DNA of 62,175 nucleotides from Nitrosomonadales bacterium (GTDB lineage Bacteria > Pseudomonadota > Gammaproteobacteria > Burkholderiales > Gallionellaceae): the NCBI GenBank assembly GCA_016199835.1, contig JACQFX010000035.1, positions 1 to 62,175 on the forward strand, read 5' to 3'. Below are positions 1 to 9,199 of this stretch, one piece after another (within the stretch, counting starts at the first letter, position 1; every line of letters begins with the position of its first letter). Made by a program: the position numbers and the translations under genes. The notes under the pieces are model-generated. The model was not told the DNA's origin. It searched no databases and worked only from the letters and a program-made list of their open reading frames with translations.

Positions 1-74
1 GCGTGTCGATCCGCATGCCCAAGTTCTTGGGCAAGGTGCGTCAGATAGTGCTCGAATTCCTCGGATGCGTCCAT
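1..74 (-). CDS. IS701-like DDE transposase, N-terminal fragment
   Basis: The first 24 codons read MDASEEFEHYLTHLAQELGH followed by ADRH. This resembles the start of IS701-family DDE transposases, in which a short helical segment with a GHADR-type motif precedes the transposase core (recalled family pattern, not a search). The gene continues beyond the left edge, so catalytic residues cannot be checked. The ATG lies 60-70 bp inside the presumed end of the element, as expected for a transposase start. Confidence 0.45.
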   Translation of the reverse strand, partial: MDASEEFEHYLTHLAQELGHADRH

Positions 75-140
75 CAGCCCCCCCAACCAGTGAATAGCGA
101 CCACCGCATTATGCCTCAAGTTTTGTGACACAGTAAGATT
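1..140 (-). mobile_element. Left end of an IS701-like insertion sequence (partial)
   Basis: The minus strand begins a transposase reading frame at position 74 and runs off the window edge. Upstream of it the sequence ACTGTGTCACAAAACTTGAG (complement of about 117-136) resembles the terminal region of IS701-type elements as I recall them. The exact end is not fixed because the other end of the element is outside the window. The gene at 199-945 has an open frame running back into this end, which suggests the element inserted into that gene. Confidence 0.45.
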
Positions 141-198
141 AGTAGGACTAAGCGGAAAGTTCCAGATTGAGGAATACCACGGCACCTCACATCAGGTT

Positions 199-945
199 AT
201 GTTTACTGGCAATGGCACCTATGCGCGAACGCATGCTCGTTGTGAGTTAAGTGATCTCATGATAGTTACTTACTCGTCAATTTCTCACCATGCACGACTG
301 ACTTATCTACAAGCCAAATCAGAAAGGGCAACACTACACTCCGTTTGTGGAAGGGCTTTTTCTGCAAATCTCGAACAGTGGTTCCTGCTCTCAACGCGGC
401 CACTTATTGTGGGTGCTGGATCGTTTAATCCGCCCCCAGATTTATTATCAAATGCGCTATTACCGTCAGTAGGCTCTTTCGCATTTTTCTATAAAGATGG
501 GGCTGGCGATTTTCAGACGTACTATGCCGCAGCAAATAATCTGTCACCGCCAGCAACCTATTCCCAAAGATATGGAAAGCTACGGGCAGTAGGCCCATGC
601 ATGGTTGTCAATAACGCAGGTCATGCGGAATGCTTGGCTGCATGCGGGAACACATCCTTTGCAAAAAGCCTATACCGCTTGGAAATTGGAACACCAGTAC
701 ATAGCGCAATACCCCAGAGCTTATCTACGCGAAACTGGCTTGCAGCCAACCTTAGGTCTCAAATTCAGAGTGCCAGAGAAACAGATAGACCATCAGGCCT
801 TGCGCAAGAATTGTTAGAACTACTGGAGCCAGAAGAAATGCAAACTAGCTCCAGTTCCTTCGGTGCGAAAAACTTAATCATCATCAAGTCCGGGGCAGAG
901 CCCAACCCATCATTCAACCCGGACGCGCTAAAGCGCGCCGGTTAA
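199..945 (+). CDS. Integron-cassette protein of unknown function, probably 5'-truncated
   Basis: This is a 248-residue reading frame whose last codons (NPSFNPDALKRAG) are translated from an attC site, a well-known sign of integron cassette genes. The frame stays open upstream of the ATG at 199 through codons reading GKFQIEEYHGTSHQV and back into the IS end, so the true N-terminus was probably removed by the insertion. Residues about 17-40 hold CELSDLMIV followed by RLTYLQAK. The D...QxK spacing recalls PD-(D/E)XK nuclease cores of the Mrr type, but this is only a pattern match. No signal peptide or membrane segment is visible. Function is unknown; a nuclease or defence role is speculation. 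Confidence 0.6.
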   Translation: MFTGNGTYARTHARCELSDLMIVTYSSISHHARLTYLQAKSERATLHSVCGRAFSANLEQWFLLSTRPLIVGAGSFNPPPDLLSNALLPSVGSFAFFYKDGAGDFQTYYAAANNLSPPATYSQRYGKLRAVGPCMVVNNAGHAECLAACGNTSFAKSLYRLEIGTPVHSAIPQSLSTRNWLAANLRSQIQSARETDRPSGLAQELLELLEPEEMQTSSSSFGAKNLIIIKSGAEPNPSFNPDALKRAG

Positions 946-959
946 TTCAGACGTTGAAG
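900..959 (+). other. attC-like integron recombination site (left)
   Basis: The site starts with the R'' core GCCCAAC (900-906) and has the typical L'' ATCATTCAA (909-917). A hairpin follows around TAAA with CGCGC/GCGCG arms and unpaired bases, then L' TTAATTCAGAC (942-952) and a degenerate R' GTTGAAG (953-959). This is the classic attC (59-base element) layout. The stop codon of the upstream gene (943-945) lies inside it. The R' core deviates from GTTRRRY in its last base, which may be why this is the last visible site of the cluster. Confidence 0.75.
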
Positions 960-996
960 CTGTAGAAAAACTCCATTCCAGAGCAAATATGACCAC

Positions 997-1033
997 AAAA
1001 AAATGCGCGAACTCTTCGCGCATTTTTGTTTTT
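997..1033. terminator. Bidirectional Rho-independent terminator
   Basis: A perfect 13-bp stem (999-1011 with 1015-1027, arm AAAAATGCGCGAA) encloses a 3-base CTC loop. A-rich and T-rich tracts flank it, so it can act in both directions. It separates the cassette remnant from the isc region. The stretch 1034-1335 beyond it holds no gene. Confidence 0.8.
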
Positions 1034-1140
1034 CATTTCACATCAACATCGGCATCATTTCGTGATGCGCACCGAACAAACGCATCAACACTCAATCTGC
1101 TTCATCACTGCGCATACCCGTGATGCGCCACCTTTTCGAT

Positions 1141-1211
1141 GTAGGCTGGGGTAAGGAACGAACCCCAGCATTTTCGTGGATGCTGGGGTTCGTTCCTCAC
1201 CTCCAGCCTAC
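1141..1211. repeat. GTAGG-type intergenic palindrome, copy 1
   Basis: The arms GTAGGCTGGGGTAAGGAACG... (1141-1171) and ...CCTCCAGCCTAC (1180-1211) form an imperfect hairpin of about 30 bp around TTTTCGTGG. It shares the GTAGG...CCTAC ends with the elements at 29793, 44794 and 48067. Nothing else recognisable lies in the gene-free stretch 946-1335 apart from the attC end and terminator. Confidence 0.65.
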
Positions 1212-1335
1212 GAGGGTGAGGGTAATACGCAGAATCTTGCCATTTCCGATTCTTGGAATCCAGCCCGAATGCAGCACTGCAGAATCCGGAGTTTTCCTTA
1301 GGCCATCGCCCCGGATTTCTCTGCGCTGCCTCCGG

Positions 1336-1854
1336 CTACCCCCGGTTCGCGCGCATGGCGATCATTACTGCCCATGCGCCCAGCAGCACATACCAGATCA
1401 GCGACCACTCGGGGATGCCTAGCGTGAGGAAGGTCCAGCCTTTTTGCGCGCATTCGCCGGAGCCATGCATGAGTTCTTTCATCACATCCGCCATCGGAAA
1501 ATTCTCCAGCATGTAGTCGAGGCCGGGGCCACAGGCGGGTACTTCGTCCTTGGGCAGGTGCTGTATCCAGATGTGGCGGCTGGCCACGCCTATGCCGCTC
1601 AGCGCAACCAGGGTTATCAACACCGCATAGATTTTCGCCCCCAGGCGTTTCGGATTATGCAGCGTGGCGAGCGCGAACAGCACGCCCATGGCGATGAAGA
1701 TGACGCGCTGGATCATGCACAGGGGACAGGGCTCGTGATGCAGCACATATTGCAGATAGAGCGCCGCACCGAACAGTCCGGAAATGACCAGCGCACCGGC
1801 CAGATACAGCCAGCGAGCAGAGAGTGTGCGCCACAAGGTTGGTAGTTTATTCAT
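1336..1854 (-). CDS. dsbB: Disulfide bond formation protein B
   Basis: This is an inner-membrane quinone reductase that reoxidises periplasmic DsbA and passes electrons to ubiquinone. The 172-residue length is typical. Four hydrophobic segments are visible, with the CPLC redox pair at residues 43-46 after the first of them. The second periplasmic pair lies in PACGPG and SGECAQ, between the third and fourth segments. The gene is the last of the minus-strand isc block, 9 nt after iscX; whether it is co-transcribed is not shown by the sequence. No DsbA gene is in the window. Confidence 0.93.
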   Translation of the reverse strand: MNKLPTLWRTLSARWLYLAGALVISGLFGAALYLQYVLHHEPCPLCMIQRVIFIAMGVLFALATLHNPKRLGAKIYAVLITLVALSGIGVASRHIWIQHLPKDEVPACGPGLDYMLENFPMADVMKELMHGSGECAQKGWTFLTLGIPEWSLIWYVLLGAWAVMIAMRANRG

Positions 1855-1863
1855 ATTTTTAAA

Positions 1864-2058
1864 TTATTCGACTTCGTCTATCCATGCAGCCTGTATGGCT
1901 TCGAGCACTTTCTCGCCGCCGTGGCTATGGTCATCGTGGAAATCCTCCAGCGTCACCACCCAGTTGTGCAGATCGACGAAGCGCACAGTCTTCGGGTCGA
2001 CTGCGGGATGGGCTTCTGCCAATTCGATGGCGATGGTGCGCACGTCCGTCCATCTCAT
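1864..2058 (-). CDS. iscX: Fe-S assembly protein IscX
   Basis: This 64-residue acidic protein matches IscX/YfhJ: it starts MRWTDVRTIAIELAEAHP and contains VDLHNWVVTLEDF. In E. coli IscX binds IscS and modulates iron delivery to the ISC machinery. It sits one base after the fdx stop codon, in the usual last position of the isc operon. The acidic Asp/Glu patches typical of the family are present. Confidence 0.93.
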   Translation of the reverse strand: MRWTDVRTIAIELAEAHPAVDPKTVRFVDLHNWVVTLEDFHDDHSHGGEKVLEAIQAAWIDEVE

Positions 2059-2059
2059 C

Positions 2060-2395
2060 TCATTTCTCCTTCGCCATGTTGATGGTGTACTTGGGTATCT
2101 CGACCACCAGATCCTTATCGCTCACCAGCGCCTGGCAACTCAGGCGCGATGTCGGCTCCAGCCCCCAGGCTTTGTCCAGCATATCTTCTTCCAGTTCCTC
2201 GGCAGGAGGCAGCGAATTGAAGCCTTCGCGTATCACCACGTGGCAGGTGGTGCAGGCGCAGGATTTCTCGCACGCGTGTTCGATGTCGATACCGTTGCCG
2301 AGCAACACTTCTATCAGCACCGTGCCGGCATCGGCGTGCAGTACCTTGCCTTGCGGGCACAGTTCTTCATGCGGTAATACGATAATCTGCGGCAT
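2060..2395 (-). CDS. fdx: Isc [2Fe-2S] ferredoxin
   Basis: This adrenodoxin-type ferredoxin supplies electrons for Fe-S cluster assembly. It has 111 residues with the four cluster ligands C42, C48, C51 and C87, the same positions as E. coli Fdx; an additional C46 lies inside the binding loop ACEKSCACTTC. It follows hscA by 2 nt and is directly followed by iscX. Confidence 0.95.
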   Translation of the reverse strand: MPQIIVLPHEELCPQGKVLHADAGTVLIEVLLGNGIDIEHACEKSCACTTCHVVIREGFNSLPPAEELEEDMLDKAWGLEPTSRLSCQALVSDKDLVVEIPKYTINMAKEK

Positions 2396-2397
2396 GC

Positions 2398-4284
2398 TTA
2401 AATCTCCAGATCAGACAACTTTTTCCCGCCCAGCGCGCGCGACACGCTCTTGTCCATGCGCGCCTGCGCGAAGGCCACCGTGGCCTCGTTCAACTGTGCG
2501 GCGGCGCGCTTGATGGCGAGGTGCTCGGAAGTTTGCAGCACCTCGCGCAGCCTGTCCATGTTGGCGCGGATATTCACGCGCGCGGCCTCGTCCAGCAGCG
2601 CGTCACCATCCTGCTCCAGCGCATGCTGCACGGCCTCCAGCAATTGTTCCGCCTCCACCTGCTGTTCGCGCAACGCGCGCGCCTGCATGTCGTCGCGCGC
2701 ATGCTGGTTGGAGTCCTGCAACATGCGTGTGACTTCGGCGTCGCTCAAACCATAAGACGGCTTGACCGTGATGTGGGACTCGACACCGCTGATCATTTCG
2801 CGCGCGGAGACGCTGAGCAGTCCGTCTGCGTCCACCTGGAAAGTGACGCGGATGCGCGCTGCGCCCGCCACCATGGGCGGAATGCCGCGCAGCTCGAACT
2901 TCGCCAGCGATCGACAATCGGAAATCAGTTCGCGTTCGCCCTGCACCACGTGGATGCTCATCGCGGTCTGCCCGTCCTTGAACGTGGTGAATTCCTGCGC
3001 GCGCGCGGTCGGGATGGTGCTGTTGCGCGGGATGATTTTTTCGGTGAGGCCGCCCATGGTTTCGATGCCGAGCGACAAGGGGATCACGTCGAGCAGCAGC
3101 CAGTCGTCGGCGCTGCGGTTGCCCGCCAGCACGTTGGCCTGGATCGCGGCGCCCAGCGCCACCACCTTGTCCGGGTCGAGATTGGTCAGCGGCGTCTGCC
3201 CGAAAAATTCTGCGACGGCGCGCTGCACCTGCGGCATGCGCGTCGAACCGCCCACCATCACCACGCCCTTCACGTCTTCCACTTTCAGCCCGGCATCGCG
3301 CAAGGCGCGGCGCACGGGTTGCAGCGTATTCGCCACCAGGTTCTGCGACATGGCATAGAAATCCTGCCGCGACAGCACCGTGTCTATCGTATCGCCGCTG
3401 CCGAGCAGGGCGGTGATGCGCGTTTCGGAGCGATCGGTCAGTTCCTCCTTGGCCGCGCGCGCGCGCGTCAGCAACAGGCGCGTGTCCTGCGGACTCAAGG
3501 CGGAGAGGCCGTTCTTTTCCAGCAGGCCGCAATAGATGCGATGGTCGAAATCGTCGCCGCCCAGCGCAGAATTGCCATTGGTAGCCAGTACCTCGAACAC
3601 GCCTCTGGATAGTTTGAGTATGGAAATATCGAACGTCCCGCCGCCGAGGTCGTACACCGCGTACACGCCTTCGGCTGCGTTATCCAGGCCATAAGCGATC
3701 GCGGCCGCAGTCGGTTCGTTGAGCAGGCGCAGCACATTCAGGCCGGCGAGCTTTGCCGCATCCTTGGTGGCCTGGCGCTGCGCATCGTCGAAATAGGCGG
3801 GCACGGTGATCACCGCGCCGACCAGTTCGCCGCCCCGCGATGCCTCGGCGCGCGCGCGCAATGTCTTGAGTATCTCCGCTGAGATTTCCACCGGACTCTT
3901 CACGCCCGCGACCGTGCGCAGTTGCAACATGCCCTGCCCCGGACCTGCCGCAGGGATGTCCACAAAACGGTAAGGCATGCCCAGCGTGTCGCCGATGTCG
4001 TGCAGCCCGCGCCCCATGAAACGCTTGGCCGAGATGATGGTGTTAACCGGGTCTGCGCTCTGCATCGCCTGCGCAACATTGCCTACCTGCACGCTGTCAT
4101 CAGCCAGATAACGCACCACCGAAGGCAGCAACGCACGCCCCTCTTCGTCGTTCAGCACCACGCTGATGCCGTTGCGCACGGTCGCCACGAGCGAGTTTGT
4201 TGTGCCGAGATCGATGCCCACCGCGAGCCGGTGCTGGTGCGGGGCGGCCGAGAGGCCGGGTTCTGAGATTTGCAGCAGTGCCAT
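2398..4284 (-). CDS. hscA: Fe-S assembly Hsp70 chaperone HscA
   Basis: This specialised Hsp70 acts with HscB to release the [2Fe-2S] cluster from IscU. It has 628 residues. The N-terminal ATPase domain starts at about residue 20 with the nucleotide-binding motif GIDLGTTNS (23-31) and contains [10 protein letters not shown]. The C-terminal substrate-binding domain starts around residue 400. Its start overlaps the hscB stop by one base (TGATG), indicating translational coupling. Confidence 0.96.
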   Translation of the reverse strand: MALLQISEPGLSAAPHQHRLAVGIDLGTTNSLVATVRNGISVVLNDEEGRALLPSVVRYLADDSVQVGNVAQAMQSADPVNTIISAKRFMGRGLHDIGDTLGMPYRFVDIPAAGPGQGMLQLRTVAGVKSPVEISAEILKTLRARAEASRGGELVGAVITVPAYFDDAQRQATKDAAKLAGLNVLRLLNEPTAAAIAYGLDNAAEGVYAVYDLGGGTFDISILKLSRGVFEVLATNGNSALGGDDFDHRIYCGLLEKNGLSALSPQDTRLLLTRARAAKEELTDRSETRITALLGSGDTIDTVLSRQDFYAMSQNLVANTLQPVRRALRDAGLKVEDVKGVVMVGGSTRMPQVQRAVAEFFGQTPLTNLDPDKVVALGAAIQANVLAGNRSADDWLLLDVIPLSLGIETMGGLTEKIIPRNSTIPTARAQEFTTFKDGQTAMSIHVVQGERELISDCRSLAKFELRGIPPMVAGAARIRVTFQVDADGLLSVSAREMISGVESHITVKPSYGLSDAEVTRMLQDSNQHARDDMQARALREQQVEAEQLLEAVQHALEQDGDALLDEAARVNIRANMDRLREVLQTSEHLAIKRAAAQLNEATVAFAQARMDKSVSRALGGKKLSDLEI

Positions 4285-4802
4285 CAGTTATCTATCGTGT
4301 CGAATGCGGAAACAATTTCTTCCGCGAGTTTTTCCAGAAATTTGAGTTTGCGCACGCCTTCCGCAGCGTAAGCATAGTCGTGGCTGTCGTCGATTTTAAC
4401 CGCAAGCAGTTCGTGCAGGGCGCGCGTCTCCTGATTCAGCCGTGCTTCCAGCTTGTCGAGTTGGCCGGCATCGCGCGCCTGCTGCGCTTCCTCGATGGCT
4501 TCGCGCCATTCCATCTGCGCCATCAGGAAATCCATGGGCATCGCGGTATTGGTCTCCTCCTGCGTATCCACGCCGTGCAATGCGAGCAGGTAGCGCGCTC
4601 GTCTGATCGGGCTGCGCAAAGTCTGGTAAGCCTCGTTCACGCGCGTGGCCCATTGCATCGGCAGGCGGCGCTCGGCTTCGGGCAGGTGCGCGAACTTGTC
4701 CGGGTGTACCTGCGTTTGCAGCGCGTGGTATTGCCGTTCGAGCTGCGCACTATCCAGCCGGTAGCGTACAGGCAAGCCGAATAGCTGGAAGAAGTTCTGC
4801 AT
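4284..4802 (-). CDS. hscB: Fe-S assembly co-chaperone HscB
   Basis: This is a J-domain co-chaperone that delivers IscU to HscA. It has 172 residues. The start at [11 protein letters not shown] fits the family, while an upstream in-frame ATG would add 32 unrelated residues. The J-domain HPD motif is in VHPDKF, and the C-terminal helical domain includes [11 protein letters not shown] 65-nt gap separates it from iscA, larger than other spacings in the operon. Confidence 0.95.
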   Translation of the reverse strand: MQNFFQLFGLPVRYRLDSAQLERQYHALQTQVHPDKFAHLPEAERRLPMQWATRVNEAYQTLRSPIRRARYLLALHGVDTQEETNTAMPMDFLMAQMEWREAIEEAQQARDAGQLDKLEARLNQETRALHELLAVKIDDSHDYAYAAEGVRKLKFLEKLAEEIVSAFDTIDN

Positions 4803-4867
4803 AAACCTCGATTCGTCGATGACGAATCGAGTTCCGGCGCTGCCAGAATCGAAGCCTGCGAACGGCA

Positions 4868-5191
4868 TCAGACTTTGAAACTCTCGCCGCAGCCGCACAT
4901 GTCTTTCACGTTCGGGTTGTTGAACCTGAAGCCCTCGTTCAAACCTTCGCGTGCATAATCCAGTTCCATGCCGTCGATATAAGGCAGGCTGTGCGGATCG
5001 ACGAGCACGGTAACGCCGCCGCTTTCGAAGCGAAGATCGTCATCGCTCGTCTCATCCACAAATTCAAGCTTATACGCCATGCCCGAGCAGCCGCTAGTGC
5101 GCACGCCGATGCGCAGGCCGATGCCCTTGCCACGTTTGGCGAGAAAGTTCAGCACATGTTTTGACGCATTTTCAGAAAGTGTGATCGCCAT
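4868..5191 (-). CDS. iscA: Iron-sulfur assembly protein IscA
   Basis: This A-type Fe-S carrier has 107 residues, with the three conserved cysteines C35 (TSGCSGMAY), C99 and C101 (CGCGESF) exactly as in E. coli IscA. The start [11 protein letters not shown] was chosen by family alignment; the longer frame upstream is out of family and overlaps iscU. It lies 4 nt after iscU. Confidence 0.95.
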   Translation of the reverse strand: MAITLSENASKHVLNFLAKRGKGIGLRIGVRTSGCSGMAYKLEFVDETSDDDLRFESGGVTVLVDPHSLPYIDGMELDYAREGLNEGFRFNNPNVKDMCGCGESFKV

Positions 5192-5195
5192 GTTT

Positions 5196-5609
5196 TTACG
5201 CCTTGTTCGGGTTGCAGGCAGACACCTCGGCCTGCCGCTTGCTCTTGAGATCGGCCACTGCGGCCTTGATGGCATCCTCAGCCAGAATGGAGCAGTGTAT
5301 TTTCACCGGCGGCAACGCCAGCTCTTCGGCGATCTGCGTGTTCTTGATCGCCAGCGCCTCGTCCAGCGTCTTGCCCTTGACCCATTCGGTCACCAGCGAA
5401 CTCGACGCGATGGCTGAACCGCAGCCGTAGGTCTTGAACTTCGCGTCTTCGATCACGCCCTGTTCGTTCACCTTGATCTGCAATTTCATCACGTCGCCGC
5501 ATGCGGGCGCGCCGACCATGCCCGTACCCACGCTCGCATCGCCCTTGTCCAGCGAGCCAACATTGCGCGGATGTTCGTAATGCTCCAATACTTTTTCACT
5601 GTATGCCAT
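5196..5609 (-). CDS. iscU: Fe-S cluster scaffold IscU
   Basis: This is the scaffold on which [2Fe-2S] clusters are built with sulfur from IscS. It has 137 residues with ligands C37, D39, C63, H105 and C106. The LPPVKIHCS motif (HscA recognition and active site) is intact. The 102-nt gap to iscS contains a hairpin element (see 5641-5706), unlike the tight spacing elsewhere. Confidence 0.96.
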   Translation of the reverse strand: MAYSEKVLEHYEHPRNVGSLDKGDASVGTGMVGAPACGDVMKLQIKVNEQGVIEDAKFKTYGCGSAIASSSLVTEWVKGKTLDEALAIKNTQIAEELALPPVKIHCSILAEDAIKAAVADLKSKRQAEVSACNPNKA

Positions 5610-5640
5610 TTGATGCTCCTTTCAGTCGCGGGGAAGTGGG

Positions 5641-5706
5641 AAGGGATAAGAGGGAAGGGTGAAAACCACTGCCCCACTTTTGACTCTTCTCTTCCCTCTA
5701 TCCCTT
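5641..5706. repeat. Palindrome between iscS and iscU
   Basis: The arms AAGGGATAAGAGGGAAG (5641-5657) and CTTCCCTCTATCCCTT (5691-5706) pair over 16 bp with a one-base bulge. A smaller AAGTGGG/CCCACTT pair overlaps it. It lies in the only long gap among the early isc genes and could fold in the mRNA. It is not followed by a T tract in the direction of transcription, so a simple terminator is unlikely. Confidence 0.6.
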
Positions 5707-5711
5707 ACCGC

Positions 5712-6926
5712 TCAATGTGCCGCCCACTGTATCGAATTCAGATCCACGCCATCCTTGTACATCTCCCACAGCGGCGACAGTTCGCGCAGCTTGCCTATCT
5801 TGTCTTTCAGCAAGGCCACAGCGTAATCCACTTCTTCCACGGTGGTGAAACGTCCCACGCTGAAACGGATGGAGCTATGCGCGAGCTCGTCGCTGCGCCC
5901 CAATGCGCGCAACACATAGGACGGCTCCAGGCTCGCGGAAGTGCAGGCGGAACCGCTGGATACCGCGAGGTCTTTCACCGCCATGATCATGGATTCGCCT
6001 TCCACGAAATTGAAGCTGACGTTGAGGTTATGCGGCACGCGCTGCTCCATGTCGCCATTGAGATGCACTTCTTCCATCTCCGTCAGCCCGCGCCACAGGC
6101 GGTCGCGCAACATGCGGACGCGCTCGTTCTCGCTCGCCATCTCTTCCTGCGCGATGCGGAAAGCTTCGCCCATGCCGATGATCTGGTGCGTCGCCAGCGT
6201 GCCGGAGCGCATGCCGCGCTCGTGCCCGCCGCCATGCATCTGCGCTTCGATGCGCACGCGCGGTTTGCGCCGCACGTATAGCGCACCTATGCCTTTCGGG
6301 CCATAGGTCTTGTGCGCGGAAAACGACATCAGGTCGACTTTCAGCTTCTCCAGGTCTATCGCCACCTTGCCGGTAGCCTGCGCCGCATCCACGTGGAAGA
6401 TGATACCGCGCTCGCGGCAGATTTCGCCGATGGCAGCGATGTCCTGCACCACGCCGATCTCATTGTTCACCAGCATCACCGAAACCACTATGGTGTCGGG
6501 GCGCAATGCAGCCTTGAATTTTTCCAGGTCAAGCAGGCCGTTCGCTTCCGGGGAGAGATAGGTGGCGGAGAAACCCTGCCGCTCCAGCTCGCGCACCGTA
6601 TCGAGCACAGCCTTGTGCTCGGTCATCACCGTGATGACGTGTTTGCCCTTGCCCGAGTAGAAATGCGCCGCACCTTTAAGCGCGAGGTTGTTCGACTCGG
6701 TCGCGCCGGAGGTCCATACGATCTCCTTGGGATCCGCATTTACCAGCGCCGCCACTTGTGCACGTGCACGTTCCACCGCCGCTTCCGCATCCCACCCGTA
6801 AGCGTGGGAACGGCTGGCAGGGTTGCCGAATTTCTCGGTCAGCCAGGGTATCATCGCCTCGGCCACGCGCGGATCAACCGGAGTGGTCGCGGAATAATCC
6901 ATGTAGATCGGAAGATGCAGACTCAT
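5712..6926 (-). CDS. iscS: Cysteine desulfurase IscS
   Basis: This PLP enzyme takes sulfur from cysteine for Fe-S clusters and tRNA thiolation. It has 404 residues, with the PLP lysine K206 in [12 protein letters not shown] and the catalytic C328 in [13 protein letters not shown]. The C-terminus (LNSIQWAAH) is the typical IscU-binding tail. It follows iscR by 17 nt. Confidence 0.97.
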   Translation of the reverse strand: MSLHLPIYMDYSATTPVDPRVAEAMIPWLTEKFGNPASRSHAYGWDAEAAVERARAQVAALVNADPKEIVWTSGATESNNLALKGAAHFYSGKGKHVITVMTEHKAVLDTVRELERQGFSATYLSPEANGLLDLEKFKAALRPDTIVVSVMLVNNEIGVVQDIAAIGEICRERGIIFHVDAAQATGKVAIDLEKLKVDLMSFSAHKTYGPKGIGALYVRRKPRVRIEAQMHGGGHERGMRSGTLATHQIIGMGEAFRIAQEEMASENERVRMLRDRLWRGLTEMEEVHLNGDMEQRVPHNLNVSFNFVEGESMIMAVKDLAVSSGSACTSASLEPSYVLRALGRSDELAHSSIRFSVGRFTTVEEVDYAVALLKDKIGKLRELSPLWEMYKDGVDLNSIQWAAH

Positions 6927-6943
6927 TGCTCCATCCTTTCCGG

Positions 6944-7417
6944 TCAGGCTGTTGCGAGTGCAGGTTTGACAGCGCGCTTGCTGACACTCACGGGCGCTGT
7001 CTCCGACTTGGCTTGTAGTTGCTTGTCCACCAGTTGCTGGAGATTCACCGCAGTCAGATAGGCGTGCAACACCTCATTCAGCCCGAACCACAGATCATGC
7101 GTGCTGCAGGGCTGGCCGTTCTGGCAATCGCCCCGGCCTTCGCAATTGGTCGCGTCCAGCGGTTCGTCCACAGCCGAGATGATTTCGGCGATGGAAATCT
7201 TTGCACCGGGACGTGCCAGATAGTAACCGCCGCCCGGGCCGCGCACACTTTCCACGATGCCGTGCCGGCGCAATTTTCCGAACAACTGTTCGAGATAAGA
7301 TAAAGAAATTTTCTGACGCTCGCTGATGCTGGCCAGTGTGACTGGCTCGCGCCCGCCGCGCGTCGCCATATCAACCATCGCTGTAACCGCAAAACGTCCC
7401 TTGGTGGTTAACCGCAT
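6944..7417 (-). CDS. iscR: Fe-S-dependent transcriptional regulator IscR
   Basis: This Rrf2-family repressor senses Fe-S status. It has 157 residues, with a winged-helix N-terminus and cluster ligands C92, C98, C104 and H107 in the family positions. It is first in the isc operon, directly downstream of its own type-1 operator at 7509-7533, which implies the usual autorepression. The C-terminal 25 residues are Ala/Val/Lys rich and probably disordered. Confidence 0.96.
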   Translation of the reverse strand: MRLTTKGRFAVTAMVDMATRGGREPVTLASISERQKISLSYLEQLFGKLRRHGIVESVRGPGGGYYLARPGAKISIAEIISAVDEPLDATNCEGRGDCQNGQPCSTHDLWFGLNEVLHAYLTAVNLQQLVDKQLQAKSETAPVSVSKRAVKPALATA

Positions 7418-7508
7418 GAGTCTCTCCTTAAAAGTTCGATCCCTGGAAAATGTTCCACAACGTAACGTGCTTCGCCGTGAAATACCTATTGCTGGAAAGG
7501 ATACTATA

Positions 7509-7533
7509 ATACCCGAACTTTTCAGTCAACTAT
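7509..7533 (-). promoter_or_regulatory. IscR type-1 operator and iscR promoter
   Basis: On the minus strand the 25-bp sequence has ATAGTTGACT, five bases, then GTTCGGGTAT, an excellent match to the known IscR type-1 box. It includes a -35-like TTGACT, and a -10-like TATAGT begins near its downstream end. The operator lies within the last codons and stop codon (TGA, 7522-7524) of cysE. The leader to the iscR ATG is about 85 nt. Confidence 0.85.
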
Positions 7534-8250
7534 CTTGTTTAAGTAATTAGGGTCAAATTTGTCGGCGGTGGCACGCTCTTCTTCGACGCTCACGCCCATC
7601 TTCTCCAGTTGCTGGAGGATGAGGTCTATGCGCTTGTCCACTATCATGCTGTGTCCGAGCAGGCCGTGTATGGCCTTGGACAGGGGATCGTTCTGGTCAT
7701 TACTGACGCCATAGGCGTTGAAGCCCTGGGCCTTTTTCACTTCATCCAGGATGCGCGCAGGAATGCCTGCCGCCGTCGCGCCCGCCGGGACATCCTTCAC
7801 CACCACGGCATTGGAGCCTATCTTGGCCCCATCGCCGATGTGGATAGGCCCGAGTATCTTCGCCCCCGCCCCCACCACCACGCCATTACCCAGAGTGGGG
7901 TGGCGCTTGCCTTCTTTCCACGAAGTCCCGCCCAGCGTGACGCCGTGATACAGCGTCACGTCATCGCCGATCTCGGCAGTCTCGCCTATCACCACGCCCA
8001 TGCCATGGTCGATGAAAAAGCGCTGGCCTATGGTCGCTCCAGGATGGATCTCGATCCCGGTGAATCCGCGCGCGATGTGCGACAGGAAGCGCGCCAGCCA
8101 TTTGAAGTTGGCCTTCCACAAGCCATGCGCCATGCGATGAAAGATGCGCGCGTGCAAGCCCGGATAGCAGGTCAACACCTCGAAGGTGCTGCGCGCTGCC
8201 GGGTCGCGGTCGAATACGCTGGCAATGTCTTCCCGGATATTACGGAACAT
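7522..8250 (-). CDS. cysE: Serine O-acetyltransferase
   Basis: This enzyme makes O-acetylserine, the carbon precursor of cysteine, from serine and acetyl-CoA. It has 242 residues with a helical N-terminus and a left-handed beta-helix of hexapeptide repeats ([18 protein letters not shown] onward). The catalytic His lies in [10 protein letters not shown]. The start [13 protein letters not shown] gives an 11-nt overlap with trmJ. Its C-terminal codons overlap the IscR operator, which puts the sulfur supply gene next to the sulfur-using isc operon. Confidence 0.93.
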   Translation of the reverse strand: MFRNIREDIASVFDRDPAARSTFEVLTCYPGLHARIFHRMAHGLWKANFKWLARFLSHIARGFTGIEIHPGATIGQRFFIDHGMGVVIGETAEIGDDVTLYHGVTLGGTSWKEGKRHPTLGNGVVVGAGAKILGPIHIGDGAKIGSNAVVVKDVPAGATAAGIPARILDEVKKAQGFNAYGVSNDQNDPLSKAIHGLLGHSMIVDKRIDLILQQLEKMGVSVEEERATADKFDPNYLNKIVD

Positions 8251-8992
8251 TTTTGTGCTCTTGCTGATAACGGGCTCTGAGGCGCGCATTGTAACCGGTT
8301 GTGACACTCAGTATGCCGCGCAGGATGTTGACTTCTTCCTGTTCCAGCCGCGCGCGCGCATACAAGCGGCGCAGGCGCTGCATCAAGCGCCCCGGGTTCT
8401 GCGAGTTGAAAAAACCGATCTCGGCCAGCGTCTGCTCCATGTGCGTGTACATGCCCTCCATCTGCTCGTATGGCGCGGGCTGTATCTCCGGAGCAACGGG
8501 TATATGTGCTTGAGCGGCAATATTCAATTCATAAGCCACGATCTGCACTGCGGCGGCGAGATTGAGCGAAGAGAACTCCGGATCGGAAGGTATGTTCGCC
8601 AGCACTTGCGCCTTACCCATCTCCTCGTTGGTCAGGCCTGACATCTCGGTGCCGAACAGCAGCGCCACCGGGTGCCGCGCGGCTTGTTGCAACAACTCCG
8701 GCATCGCCGCGCGCGGCGTCTTCACCTCGATGGAAATATCGCGCAAGCGCGCCGTCATCGCCACGGTGAACACCACGCCCTGCAAGGCTTCATCCAGCGA
8801 GCTGCACTCCACGGCATCGCGCAACACATCGTCTGCGCCCGCCGCCATGGCCTCGGCCTGTGCGTCGGGGAAATGGCGCGGATTGATGAGGTAAAGATGG
8901 CGCAACCCCATGGTCTTCATCGCCCGCGCCGCCGCGCCGATATTGCCCGGATGGGTGGTGTGGCTGAGCACAACCCTGATGTTATTTAACAT
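8240..8992 (-). CDS. trmJ: tRNA (cytidine/uridine-32-2'-O)-methyltransferase TrmJ
   Basis: This SPOUT-class methyltransferase modifies position 32 of tRNA. It has 250 residues and starts with the [20 protein letters not shown] motif. The trefoil-knot SAM motifs [12 protein letters not shown] and [16 protein letters not shown] are intact. A C-terminal helical extension is present. It overlaps the downstream cysE start by 11 nt and is divergent from suhB. TrmJ commonly precedes cysE-iscR in proteobacteria. Confidence 0.93.
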   Translation of the reverse strand: MLNNIRVVLSHTTHPGNIGAAARAMKTMGLRHLYLINPRHFPDAQAEAMAAGADDVLRDAVECSSLDEALQGVVFTVAMTARLRDISIEVKTPRAAMPELLQQAARHPVALLFGTEMSGLTNEEMGKAQVLANIPSDPEFSSLNLAAAVQIVAYELNIAAQAHIPVAPEIQPAPYEQMEGMYTHMEQTLAEIGFFNSQNPGRLMQRLRRLYARARLEQEEVNILRGILSVTTGYNARLRARYQQEHKNVP

Positions 8993-9199
8993 ATCAAAAC
9001 CAAACTTCCTGCCTGCATATTTCGCAGGCTACACAGATTCCAGAATAAACACCGCTAAACCCAGGCCGCCGCATAATTCCGGTCTTGATGTTTTATCTGC
9101 GTAATCTGCGGAAAAGTGTGTTCCTGGGTTTCTTCCAAGCCCAATTCAAACTAAAATACGCAACCGGAATTTTCCGACCGCTCATTAAAAAGGTTCGTT

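Noticed and set aside
605-817. 70-codon plus-strand frame inside the left cassette gene
   Set aside because: Alternative frame within the longer cassette gene whose end is translated attC; no support of its own.
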